Source of the DNA: Alisma plantago-aquatica
Taxonomy: Eukaryota; Streptophyta; Magnoliopsida; Alismatales; Alismataceae
Direction of reading: 5' to 3'
Assembly (NCBI GenBank): GCA_963693085.1
Contig: OY856409.1
Location: 1,166,883,249-1,166,947,248 of the forward strand
Length of the DNA: 64,000 bases
The notes beneath the pieces are model-generated. The model was given only the letters and a program-made list of their open reading frames with translations. It had not been told where the DNA came from and searched no databases. Made by a program: the position numbers and the translations under genes. Shown in pieces: positions 35,371-46,430 of this stretch. Position 1 is the first letter of the stretch, and each line of letters opens with the position of its first letter.

Positions 35371-37590
35371 TGTTGGGTTTTAGGGGAGACAGAGAAGGCA
35401 ACGGAAACAAAAATGTTCATCTCCCAAACCCAGAATAAAGGAATCACGTCAACATCTATACAGTAGGAAGGATGGTTTGTAGAGACATATCTTGTCCTGA
35501 GGCTTGCTCGGCGATGTTACCTCGCGTCTTGTACGGTCTTCACCTCTGGTCTTCGACGGTGTCTGTGCAGCTCCTGGTCTCACCGGGACTGTCAGGATTG
35601 ACAGCTGTCCTTCGGCGGTAGAAGTCTCCCGCCTATGTAGTAGTCCACACGGACCACCTGGAACTCCGATCTCCTTGTCCCACAAGGAATCGGAAGGAGT
35701 CGTACCCTCCTGTCAGCGTACTAGTCACCGACACACTCTCCTGCAACCAGTTGCCTTTCTGCAGTTGTCTTTCCCTTGTTCTGCCTCCCTTGTCGGGTAG
35801 TACTTGCTCGGGCTCTCTCGGTTACCACAACCAGAGAGAACGACAACTTTGCAGAGCAACTGGTGTTCTGAGTTGTTGTACCTGAGAAGCCCCCAATATC
35901 CCTATATACAGGAGGGTCATGGGATAGGGTTCTCTATCCTGGGCAATGCAGGATTAAAGAAGGAGTAGAAATGTTTGAGATTTTCCACAAAACAACCAAC
36001 TACACCAGCTGAACTGATCGTTTCAAACATGAAACGGTCAGTTGGGGACCTGAGTCGATCGGTTCACACCTGAACCGATCAGTTGAGGCACCTGAGCCGA
36101 TCGATTCAAGCATGAGTTGATTGGTTCGTGGTCCTGGTCCAACTCAAATTGACTTTCCAAGTTTGTTTCCAACTAATCAAATATTAGTCCTTGTACAAAT
36201 CAAATTTGTACAAGTGAAACAAATATGTTTTTGTAAAAAGAGTCTTCTGACTTTCCAAACGATCTTAGTTGGTCACACGAATCGACCAGTTCAACAATTG
36301 AGTCGATCATTTCATTGACACATGATCCAATCGACTCACCACTTGATCCAATCGGTTCACCAACCTAAGCTGATCAGTTCATTACATGAGCCGATCAGTT
36401 GGGAGTGCAAACTGTGCAAAATCAGTCAATTACAGTTTCAATCAATCTGATAGTCTAATCAATCAATCCAACACCTTGAACACTATGATTTTGAGCTATC
36501 AATCAATTGAGTGTTTAATTGAACTACTAAACTCCTTTAGTAATCAATCTAAACATCGTTTGTGGATAAACTCCTCTTCTAGGTTAAATCCTATGTGTGT
36601 GACCCTGCAGGCCCATTTCACGTTGGCAGTAGAAGTCCATAACACTTATGACATCACAAACAAAGAGCGGTGCCTAGTCGCACATCAGTGCTACCCAAGT
36701 GAAAAGGAAAGTCGGAGAACAATTTTCAATCCTACAATCTGTGAATGGTGTTACATCGAATGTATAATTCCTTTGTCACTGATATCCTGAATGAACTCAA
36801 GGCATGGAACAATCATCCTGTCAACATCCATTCACTTTCTTGATCTTAGAGTAGATTGGAGGAGATATGTATGACATCAATATCACATATTGATTCACAC
36901 ATGCGTGCGCACACCTATTTCAATCCTACTCATCAAGTGGCCACGGATATCAAACTCCCTCAGGAGGGTCAAATCCCATATCTATCACTCACCCCTCAAA
37001 AGCCCCATGTGTCAAAGCCACCCAATCATCACCTTTATCAGAACCCATGTTTCAGGATTGTGTTTGATGATATCAAAGTGTACCCAACGACATGTGTTGA
37101 GTGTAGTGATTTCAGGTCAAAGAATCACACTCACCACCATCACTGTGAGAACTGATTGTGACTACCATGTCATGGTTCCATGTGTCAAACTCACGGTGGG
37201 TCTGTCTGGTAGACTTGTTCTCTAACAAGTACCTATGTGTTTGGTTTGATAACTCCATATCATGACTAATGAGATTCTGTCATCAACCAACACCACAATC
37301 TAGTCTTGTGTGTCATTATTGTTGATCTACCTTCCACAATGACATCCAACTAGGGACATAATAAGAATTTACAAACTCTTAGCATCTGTATGATCTCATC
37401 GTTCAGGTCCTCAACCTGAAAGCATACGTCATTGAGTACTATCATTCTCTAGACATTCAATCTATTCTATCATTATCTCATATGATTGAACCAGAAAGAA
37501 TTGGAAGCTTTCCTTTGATGTTTATCAAATCAATCTTAATGTATCCTACCAATCATCCCATGATTGGCTCTTAGGGCATACATACCAACA
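35371..37590 (-). repeat. AngB 3' LTR
   Basis: 2220 bp, TGTTGGGTTT...CATACCAACA. TATA-like site near 35903-35908. Palindrome units, partly decayed (GAGTCGATCGGTTCAC and similar), at 36010-36130 and 36275-36405. Confidence 0.94.
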
Positions 37591-37605
37591 GACTCCCACT
37601 TGCAC
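37591..37605 (-). other. AngB polypurine tract
   Basis: The minus strand reads GTGCAAGTGGGAGTC beside the 3' LTR, identical to AngA. Confidence 0.8.
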
Positions 37606-39949
37606 TGCGAGCCAATCACCTTTGAATCATATTCATAGTGATCTTCAAACATGTCCCACATGTTACTTTGCTCTAGTGCTAGCATAGTGAGTTATGGCAA
37701 CACCTTGCCAAAGTCGGTATTAACTACATATCTCTCATATCTTCGCTATACGTCACATGTATGAGATGGAGTTGCCGTAATATGTGATCTAGTATTCCTT
37801 TGCTAACCTTTAGCCACATTGCATGACCAAGTACTTCTTACTTGTCATCAAAGATCAGAATATCTTATGAGTTCATCTCATGAACTTCTAGATCCATATA
37901 GCATCCACTAATGTTCTCAGATACACGGCCTTTCCATTTAAATGGCTTTATTGGAACATTTACATTTATCAACAAACATTCACTTTTATATATTCCATAT
38001 GTATTTTGCGATTAATTTTCTATCCTTTTAGGAAGTTTGCATCAGTGTAACTCTTTACAGTGAACCCTTCTTATTTCCATAGAACTAGTACTTCTCAAGT
38101 TCTTATGGTATTCCAATAATCTTTACTGGAACTAGACAGACATCCACTCGTCATGTCCCACATACGAGTTATCAGGATGAGCACATCATATTGTCATGTC
38201 CTACATACAAGATGATGAATGAATTTTATTCTTGCTATGTACATACATGCAAGATAATGGGATGATTACATACATGATAGATCCATATCTATTCTTAGTG
38301 TTTCCATTCTTCATAAGAATTGGACACTTGGCCTTGGGATACCAACTCCATGTAACATGGACAAGTTTTCTCCCACTGAATCTATGCACACTGAACCCTT
38401 CAGTGTAGATTGCCAATGTATGCTTTCTCTTTTCAGGTCAAGAGGTTTTCGAGAACTATCTCTATAGATCTCTATTCCTATTACATAGGAAACATCTCTA
38501 TCTTCCTTAAAGATAATTTCCACTTTGGATTTCCATTCGTAGAACATCTCATTTCACATTAACATGTGGAATGTGAATATGCTCCCACTAAATCACAGAT
38601 CCCTTCTTTATCTTTGACATATCAGTCAAACCCTTTGATTATATTATCAAAGTAAAGATCACAGTTCTAAGTTGCTTGTACTTAATCAATCACATTGATT
38701 AGTCCATTGTAACTTATAGACTTCATTTGCATTAATGGATTCATAAACCTTATAGGTTGTGTCACGTACACATCCTTATCTTATTCCCCATAGGAATGTG
38801 GTTTTAGTATCCGTATGACAAATTTCTTAGTCATTAAGTTTCAATCAACAAGCATCATCCTTCTCAAAATGTTATCACTGTATCTTAACGCTTAAGACTC
38901 ATTCACACTTATGGATTTCATCCCAATGGGTGCTACCATCAAGGTCATACCTTATGGTTCACATGGAAGTCATATAGGATGTAATGGCCATAAACCATAA
39001 CTCAAAATTTGGTTCCTCATATTCATCTAGATAGTTGATTCATCACATTACCAACTCATAGACATAGATAATCGAGGTGTATCTGTCAAGGATAAAGGAA
39101 CTCACAACTCCTTGTGATTCTTAATGTCCCTTTTAGTATGGAGTATTCTTAATTTAATAAGAAATTAGTTATTTGATAATCATCCTCTAACTCCTTAGAG
39201 TATGACTCCTTTTGATTTAGACATCACCATGCCTTAATCATGAGCTCACTATGATACACTATCATAATCACTCATAAGGATCTCAAACATTTGGTTCAAG
39301 TATTTCATTCATTGATCTCATCAAGAATTAACACTTTACCAAATTTGTACTTCATCTATGATATTCTTGAACACTTCAAGATATTCATATTGGTATTTAT
39401 CTAAACACTGTTTGAAGTACTATCATTAACTATAATAGGTATGTAAATACATCATATGTATTATACCTAATAGGATAATCATTCTCCCACTACCACTAGT
39501 GAAGATTGATTAATCATGTCTAAGAGATTCATGTCTCTTACTAGTTCTCTAACCAAAAGAGTCTAGATTTATCCATCATATGGAAACTAGAAATGAATTT
39601 CTCATGATTTATGCTAATTTGATTGTTTGAGTTATCAATAACTTTTAGGTATCATTTTATCTTATGCATACCAAGTATCACAAGATAAATAAGGCATTGC
39701 CACAAAAATTGAAACATCAACTTTATTAATTGCCATAATTGTCATACAATATGCAAAAATAATGTGTTTCTATCCATTGGAAAATATGAAATAGCAGTTC
39801 ATAACTCTATTACATGCCTTCAAAGCTGAAAATAAACTAAAGTACTCCTATCTATGGAGGAAACACTTGCCCCATTTATTGAGTTCTTTACATTTTATAT
39901 CTTGGTATCATATACCTCAAAAATTTTACAAGTTTATTTCATGACACCT
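37606..39949 (-). pseudogene. AngB pol remnant, heavily degraded
   Basis: Only traces match AngA pol. Near 38330-38500 the order YVIGIEIYRDSS...MLHGV recalls the reverse transcriptase segment after YVDD. Near 38750-38830 there is a remnant of the CVYMTQPEG region. Near 39430-39560 an integrase-side remnant can be followed in nucleotides. A protease remnant lies at about 39840-39940 without the DTG motif. The length (2.3 kb against 3.3 kb in AngA) shows many deletions. The decay is far greater than the LTR difference, so pol was probably already broken when AngB inserted. Confidence 0.8.
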
Positions 39950-40739
39950 TCAGGTGGAGACGTCTGTCGCCTCCTTATTCTTTAGTTCTTCTAGATAGAG
40001 TGGACAATTCCTTTTCCAATGTCCTGGCTTTTGACAATGGTGGCAATTGCCTCTCTTGGTCACGCCTCCCTTGGCCTTGAGAGTTGAAGACGACTTGGGC
40101 TGCTGGCTAGCATCAGAACCTTTCTTAGCTTTGACCTTGCCCTTGCGCTTGGACTTGCCTTTCTTGTTGTTGACCATCATCACATACTTAGGATTGTCCT
40201 TCTTCATCCGTGCCTCTACTGTCCTCAACATACCCAACAACTCTGTCAACAACTTGTCAAAGTTGTTCATGTTGTAGTTCATCACAAACTGACTGTAGAA
40301 TTCTGGCAATGATTGCAGTATCACATCAGTAGCCAACTCTTGGCTCAGGGGAAATCCCAGTCTCGTCAGGTTCTCCACATACCCAATCATCTTGAGAGTG
40401 TGAGGACCAACTGGATCTCCTTCTGTCATGACACACTTGAACAGTGCCCTGGAGACATCATATCTCTCTTGCCATGCTTGATCTTCATACATGTTCTTAA
40501 GATGTTGAATCATCTCAATGACACCCGTGTTCTCATGTTGTCTCTGCAACTCGTGGTTCATGAAGCACAACATCATCAATGGCATCATCAAAATGCTTCT
40601 TATAAGCATCCCTTTCTGCCTTTGGTGCGGTGGGAGCAAGTTCCTCTGGAATTGGAGTATCCAGGACATAGAGCTTTCGCTCTTGAGTGAGAACAATTCT
40701 CAATGTCCTAAACCAGTCATGGAAGTTAGTCCCATTCAA
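39950..40739 (-). pseudogene. AngB gag, one frameshift, CCHC knuckle intact
   Basis: Gag forms the virus-like particle and binds element RNA. The N-terminus (40533-40739 frame) has FHDWFRT and LYVLDTPIPEELAP. The frame changes near 40570, and the rest (39950-40570) carries the UBN2-type copia gag core (QHLKNMYEDQA, LGFPLSQELATDVILQSLP, LLGMLRTVEARMKKD). A Lys-rich stretch and the zinc knuckle CHHCQKPGHWKRNC (about 40002-40045) follow. All knuckle residues are present. It ends in a stop at 39950, just before where protease would begin. Apart from the single shift it is the best gag in the window and supplies exactly what AngA lacks. Confidence 0.9.
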
Positions 40740-42186
40740 CTTTTCCTTTTCAAGGACCGATCACAATGAAAAGTGATTGTTGTTTGTTGTCATTTGTACT
40801 ACAAAAGGAAATATATGCAATTTAGTCCAAAACTCAATTTTGACTTATTTGATTGATTTGAAAGGTTGACGATATATTTAGGACTTTAATTAACTATCGC
40901 TCCCACTATTTTTTGTTCAAATTGATAGCCCTCACCATCAATTCAGAAGATTGCAGCGAACAACCTTCTAGTGGGTCAAGATCATGAAATCCTTTGAGTC
41001 ATGGACCAGCTAGGGCTGTCACCCACAACTTAGATCTTCCAGGTAGGCAACTTTTTCCAATTGCATCATATGCAACTCTTGAAAGATGTCATATGAAACT
41101 CCTTGCCATGATCACCTCCATGCCTCAAGGTGCTAGATCCTATCTAGGTCTCCTTGTTAAGTCCGACCCAAAGCCAACACGATGAATATGCACCCTACTA
41201 GGGTAGACCCACATATCCATCCTTCACACTTCCACGAGATAGACGGTGCACCACGCTTGGGCGTGCCCACACTTGGCCGATCAAGCTTTTTACATGTGTC
41301 GCATTTGGAAGGTATCTAAAACTTTAATATTTAATGAGGGATTTGGTTTTATAAGTACATATACATATCCAATCACCACAATATATAGTACGTATCATAT
41401 ACATGTTATATCCCACTGAAAACATGCAAAATGATAAAAGCGATGATTATGGCCATCCTAATATGATTCCTTGAGCTAAGAGGAATCACGGTCATCTAGG
41501 TCTACATCACATGCAATGTATCCATGATGAAGTGCTATAGCCATCCGAGTTGATCAACTCATCATATGAATGACCTGCTCGCCCTGGCTGGTCTTCTGGG
41601 TGCCACCAGCCGATCGGTTGGCTCCTCCAACCGATCGGTTTGCCTGGTCGTCATGCATCTCCTCATGGCCACCACCCGATCGTCTCGCTCCATGAACCGT
41701 TCATATGGATTGCCAACTGATCGGTTCACACCTTGAACTGATCGTCTCACTTGTCGTCAGGTTGTCCGCCGTTCTTTGACATAACAGGAAATAAAAGTTC
41801 TATCCTATTTACATTTGAATAGGGAAACCATGAGTTACATTCGGGGGGAGCAAAGGTAGGAAAGAAATCTCGACTTATATCGAGTAACATCAGGAATAAG
41901 AGATAGGGAATCAGTGCGCAGACCGAGATACAAGCAACCACATTCAACGAAGCACTCATACATAGGGTTTATTGGCCATAACCACACTATACATCCACCA
42001 AAAAACTCATTTAAGGGAGATGCGTATCGAGTGCATTCATATTACATATCATATATGTATATTGGGATTTGTAGATTTAGGAGTGGACATGCATAAAGCC
42101 AATTTTATTCGCATTGTATGCAATAAATAAAGGCGACAAACCAAAATCGATCACATCAATAATCCTAAAGTATAGAGCAGTTCACG
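40740..42186 (-). other. AngB untranslated leader
   Basis: Closely follows the AngA leader (22711-24060), including the ATCGCTCCCACTATTTTTTG stretch and the TAGACGG...CACTTGGCCGATCAAG segment, and contains palindrome units at 41600-41745 (CCGATCGGTTGG, CCAACCGATCGGTT). No coding frame. Confidence 0.7.
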
Positions 42187-42200
42187 TGGCTCTGATACCA
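42187..42200 (-). other. AngB primer binding site (tRNA-iMet)
   Basis: The minus strand reads TGGTATCAGAGCCA, a perfect initiator tRNA-Met complement, one base from the LTR. Confidence 0.93.
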
Positions 42201-42201
42201 C

Positions 42202-44420
42202 TGTTGGGTTTTAGGGGAGACAGATAAGGCACCAGAAACAAAAAATTTCTTCTCCCAAACCCAAAATAAAGGAATCACGTCAACGTCTATACAGTAGGAA
42301 GGATGGTTTGTAGAGACATACCTTGTCTTGAGGCTTGCTCGGTGACGTTACCTTGCGTCTTGCGTGGTCTTCACCTCTAATCTTGGACGATGTCTGTGCA
42401 GCTCCTGGTCTCACCAGGACTGTTGGGATTGACAGCTGTCCTCTGAGCGATAGAAGTCTCTCGCCTCTGTAGTAGTCCACACAGACCACCTGGAACTTCG
42501 ATCTCCTTGTCCCACAAGGAATCAGAAGGAGTCGTACCCTCCTTTTGGCGTACTAGTCACCAACACACTCTCCTGCAACCAGTTGCCTTTCTATAGTTGT
42601 CTTTCCCTTGTTGTGCCTCCCTTATCGGGTAGCACTTGATCGGGCTCTCTCGGTTACTACAACTAGAGAGAACGACAACTTTGTAGAGCAACTGGTCTTC
42701 TGAGTTATTGTACCTGAGAAGCCCCCAATACCCCTAAATATATAGGAGGGTCATGGGATAGGGTTCTCTACTCCAGGAAATGCGGGATTAAAGCAGGAGT
42801 AGAAGGGTTTGAGATTTTCCACAAAACAACAAACTGCGCCAGCTGAACCGATCATTTCAAACATGAAACAGTCGGTTGGGGACATGAGCCAATTGGTTCA
42901 CACCTAAACCGATCGGTTGGGGAAACTGAGCCAATCAGTTCAAGTGTGAGCTGATCGGTTCGTGATCCTGGTCCAACTCAAATTGACTTTCCAAGTTTGT
43001 TTCCAACTAATCAAATATTAGTCCTTGTCCAAATCAAATTTGTACAAGTGAAACAAATATGTTTTTGCAAAAAGAGTCTTCTGACTTTCCAAATGATCTT
43101 GGTTGGTCACACAAATCGACCAGTTCAACAATTGAGCCGATCATTTCATTGACACATGAGCCGATCGACTCACCACTTGAGCCGATCGTTTCACCAACCT
43201 AATCCGATCAGTTCATCACATGAGCCGATCGGTTGGGAGTGCAGACTGTGCAAAATCAGTCAATTGCAGTTTCAATCAATCCGATACTCTAATCAATTAG
43301 TCCAACACCTTAAACACTATGATTTTGAGCTATCAATTAACTGAGTGTTTAATTGAACTACTAAACTCCTTTAGTAATCAATCTAAACATTGTTTGTGGA
43401 TAAAATCCTCTTCCAGGTTAAATCCTATATGTGTGACCCTGCAGGCCCATTTCACGTTGGCAGTGAAAGTCCATAACACTTATGACTTCACAAGCAAAGA
43501 GCGGTGCCTAGTCGCACATCAGTGCTACCCAAGTGAAAAGGAAAGTTGGAGAACAACTTTCAATCCTACAATCCGTGAATAGTGTTACACTGAATGGATA
43601 ATTCCTTTGTCACTGATATCCCGAATGAACTCAAGGCATGGAACAGTCATCCTATCAACGTTCATTCACTTTCTTGATCTCAGAGTAGATTGGAGGAGAT
43701 ATGTATGACATCAATATCACATATTGATTCACACATGCATGCACACGCCTATCTCAATCCTACTCATCAAGTGGCCATGGATATCAAACTCCCTCAGGAG
43801 GGACAAATCCCATATCTATCACTCACCCCTCAAAATCCCCATGTGTCAAAGCCACCCAATCATCACCTTTATAAGAACCCATGTTTTAGGACTGCGTTTG
43901 GATGTCAAAGTGTACCCAACGACATGTGTTGAGTGTAGTGATATCAGGTCAAAGAAACACACTCACCACCATCACTGTGAGAACTAACTATGACTACCAT
44001 GTCATGGTTCCATGTGTCAAAATCACGGTGGGTCTGTCTGGTACACTTGTTCTCTAACAAGTACCTATGTGTTTGGTTTGATATCTCCATATCATGACTA
44101 ATGAGATTTGTCATCAACCAATACCACAATCTAGTCTTGTGTGTCATTGTTGTCTATCTACCTTCCATAATGACATCCGACTAGGGACATAATAAGAATG
44201 TACAAACTCTCAGCATTCGTATGATCTCATTGTTCAGGTCCTCAACCTGAAAGCATACATCATTGAGTATTGTCATTCTCTAGACATTCAATCTATTCTA
44301 TCATTATCTCATATGACTGAACCAGAAAGAATTGGATGCTTGCCTTTGATGTTTATAAAATCAATCTTAATGTATCCCACCAATCATCCCATGATTGGCT
44401 CTCAGGGAAACATACCAACA
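42202..44420 (-). repeat. AngB 5' LTR
   Basis: 2219 bp, partner of 35371-37590. Palindrome units at 42845-42965 and 43120-43235. Confidence 0.94.
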
Positions 44421-44425
44421 ATCAT

Positions 44426-44787
44426 TGAATCATGGTTGTCAGATTAATCAAGATCTTTAATCTCATCTAATCATTCCACGTCAGTGGCATTGAGTCCTCT
44501 TTGAGATTTGTGAGTCCATAAGTATCAGTAGTACCCACGAAGACATCGATAACACCGAGTTGCTTTCTGACTTCTAAGATGAGTTCTCTATGTAATTTTC
44601 AGTACCACTGACAACAAGTCAGTGTCACCAAGATTCTTTAGGTGTGTCTCTATTCTTCAAGTTAGTAGTACCAATCAGGTGATCAGTAGCACCGAACATC
44701 CTCGATCCAAACCTATTTTTTTTCTTCTAATGTCAGTACCACTAGAAAAGTAGTCGGTAGAACCGAGATGAATCATGACTTATCAAA
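44426..44787 (-). repeat. Athila-like 3' LTR, second part
   Basis: Tracks 50716-51105 (CAGATTAATCAAGATCTTTA, then five hairpin units). The match ends abruptly near 44787, where gag sequence on the plus strand begins: inversion breakpoint 1. Confidence 0.85.
44476..44776. repeat. Imperfect hairpin motif array, Athila-like 3' LTR
   Basis: About five units of roughly 33 bases built on GGTACCACTGAC and the near-complement GTCGGTAGCACCGA with a short loop (for example around 44605-44635 and 44740-44775). Counterpart of 50770-51085. Confidence 0.75.
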
Positions 44788-46430
44788 TTACTTGAACAAC
44801 AAGCCTACTGGATGTCATGAGATCCTAAAGAACATGGCCAAGAATCAATCATGGTAGAGGAGTGAGAAGAACCAACAACTATTTCAAGTGATATGGAATC
44901 AAGGGAGTTCACAGAACTCAAATCCTAGATGGACAAACTCACCAGGAAGCTTGAGAAAAAGTCTGACACCTCATCTGGAGTTGAAGAGGAGGAGTGCATG
45001 TACTCTCTTCTACAATATTAATATAATAGAGGTCCTAGTAAGATAGACAGAATTAAAGTCATGCTAGGAAGGCTAGTGAGTCAAAACAAGACCTTAGTGG
45101 ACCATACAAAATGGATGCAACAAACTCATGAGGCTCAGATCCAAAATATTAAAAATTAGATTTCTCTACTAGTAGAAGAGGTGGTTTCCATAAATAATCC
45201 CAGTCAATAGGGGTTTCTTAGAAACACATAGACTGCTCATCAACATCATCAAGTGAATTTTTTCTCTATTTTCAAAGAGCTAGAACATCTTATTGAGGAG
45301 TCACCAGAGCAGCACACTCCAAAACTGGATTGGGTGTATGTACTGAAAGTTCTATTTCCTTGCAACCTATACAGAAGACCAGGAGGATGTAGAATGTCAT
45401 TGCACTATTCTCACACTTGCACCTCAGTAGATAGAAGGTCAATGAAAAGTGACTAGGGTACTGCATTTTCACTGGCTGTGAAAGACAAAGAACTTCAAAG
45501 TTCCACCACTGTTATGTCACTGCCTCCAGATCCATAAGAGGTGCCCACATAAGAAGAACATGTGAAGGTTCTACTTTGCAATGGAGTAGTTACACTTAGC
45601 AAGGAAGCACCCACAATTTAGAAGTAATAACCACATGTCATTCCATCCATAGGAGACGTGTCGAATTCTATCCCAGAATGTGGTGTTGAAGCAAGCTTAG
45701 GGGAGGGGATCCCTAATGGGCCATACATTCCTCCTCACAACTATATAGAGAAGACACATATGACATTCCCAGATAGCCTAAAATCCGAGAAAGGAGGAAA
45801 AGTAATTCAAGAAATTCTTAGACATCTTTAAAAGCTCCACATCAACATCCCACTGGTGGAGGCGATAAAATATACTATTCCATATGGAAGATTCTTAAAG
45901 GATATCATTAACAAGAAGAAATAGATTTAGAACACATATGTTTTCTGTGTCAATGAAGTGGTTAGTGCTATGATCTAGGGTCAGTTGTTGATGAAGAGAA
46001 AAGACCATGGATGTTTCTACATCCCTTGTTCTAAAGGAAGTAAGCATATCCAACAAGCTTAGTGTGACTCAGGGGAAAGCATAAATCTCATACCTCTTTC
46101 TACCTTTTAGAAGTTGGGAATGAAGAAACCAATGAAGACGTCCATGAAAATCCAAGTGGTGGATGGATCAATCGTGAAGCCTTATGGGATATGCAAAGAT
46201 GTCTTAGTCAAAGTAGATAAATTTATCTACCCTATTGACTTTGTGGTCATGGACATGCACGAGATGTGAGGATCATAGATGTTGTTAGGAAGGTCAATCC
46301 AAGATACAACCAATGTGATTATTGTCATGGATAGATGCTGCTAGACACTTGGGATAGATGATGATAGAGTGGAGTTCAGACCGTCAGATGATTCTTCACC
46401 AACATCTTGTAACAACTTAGGCTGAAGAAA
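44788..46430 (+). pseudogene. Athila-like gag C-terminus and protease (inverted segment)
   Basis: Plus-strand remnant with many stops. The first codons (NKPTG..., MAKNQSW) match the gypsy gag part that follows LDAAGG, which is exactly where the minus-strand gag at 48830 breaks off. The gag C-terminus has a HEAQIQNIKN stretch, like the coiled tail of Athila gag. From about 46050 the aspartic protease is clear: CDSGESINLIPLSTF (the D-S-G active site), IQVVDGSIVKPYG, VLVKVDKFIYPIDFVVMDM, then MLLGRSI. Reverse transcriptase, RNase H and integrase are missing. After about 46430 the sequence jumps to the end of the Athila coding region (GAGAGGCAACTCA, 46471-46483). Confidence 0.8.

Larger units (their letters stand above)
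35371..44420 (-). mobile_element. AngB: Angela/BARE-type element with gag kept and pol ruined
   Basis: 9050 bp with perfect 5-bp duplication ATCAT (35366-35370 and 44421-44425). LTRs are 35371-37590 (2220 bp) and 42202-44420 (2219 bp), about 8-9 percent different over the first 270 bases by eye. The primer binding site is perfect, and the polypurine tract is present. Gag (39950-40739) is nearly whole, while pol between 37606 and 39949 is shortened and scrambled. It is inserted in the Athila-like left LTR. Confidence 0.95.

Noticed and set aside
45253..45456. 67-codon plus-strand frame as an independent gene
   Set aside because: It falls within the decayed Athila-like gag-protease region and has no domain of its own.
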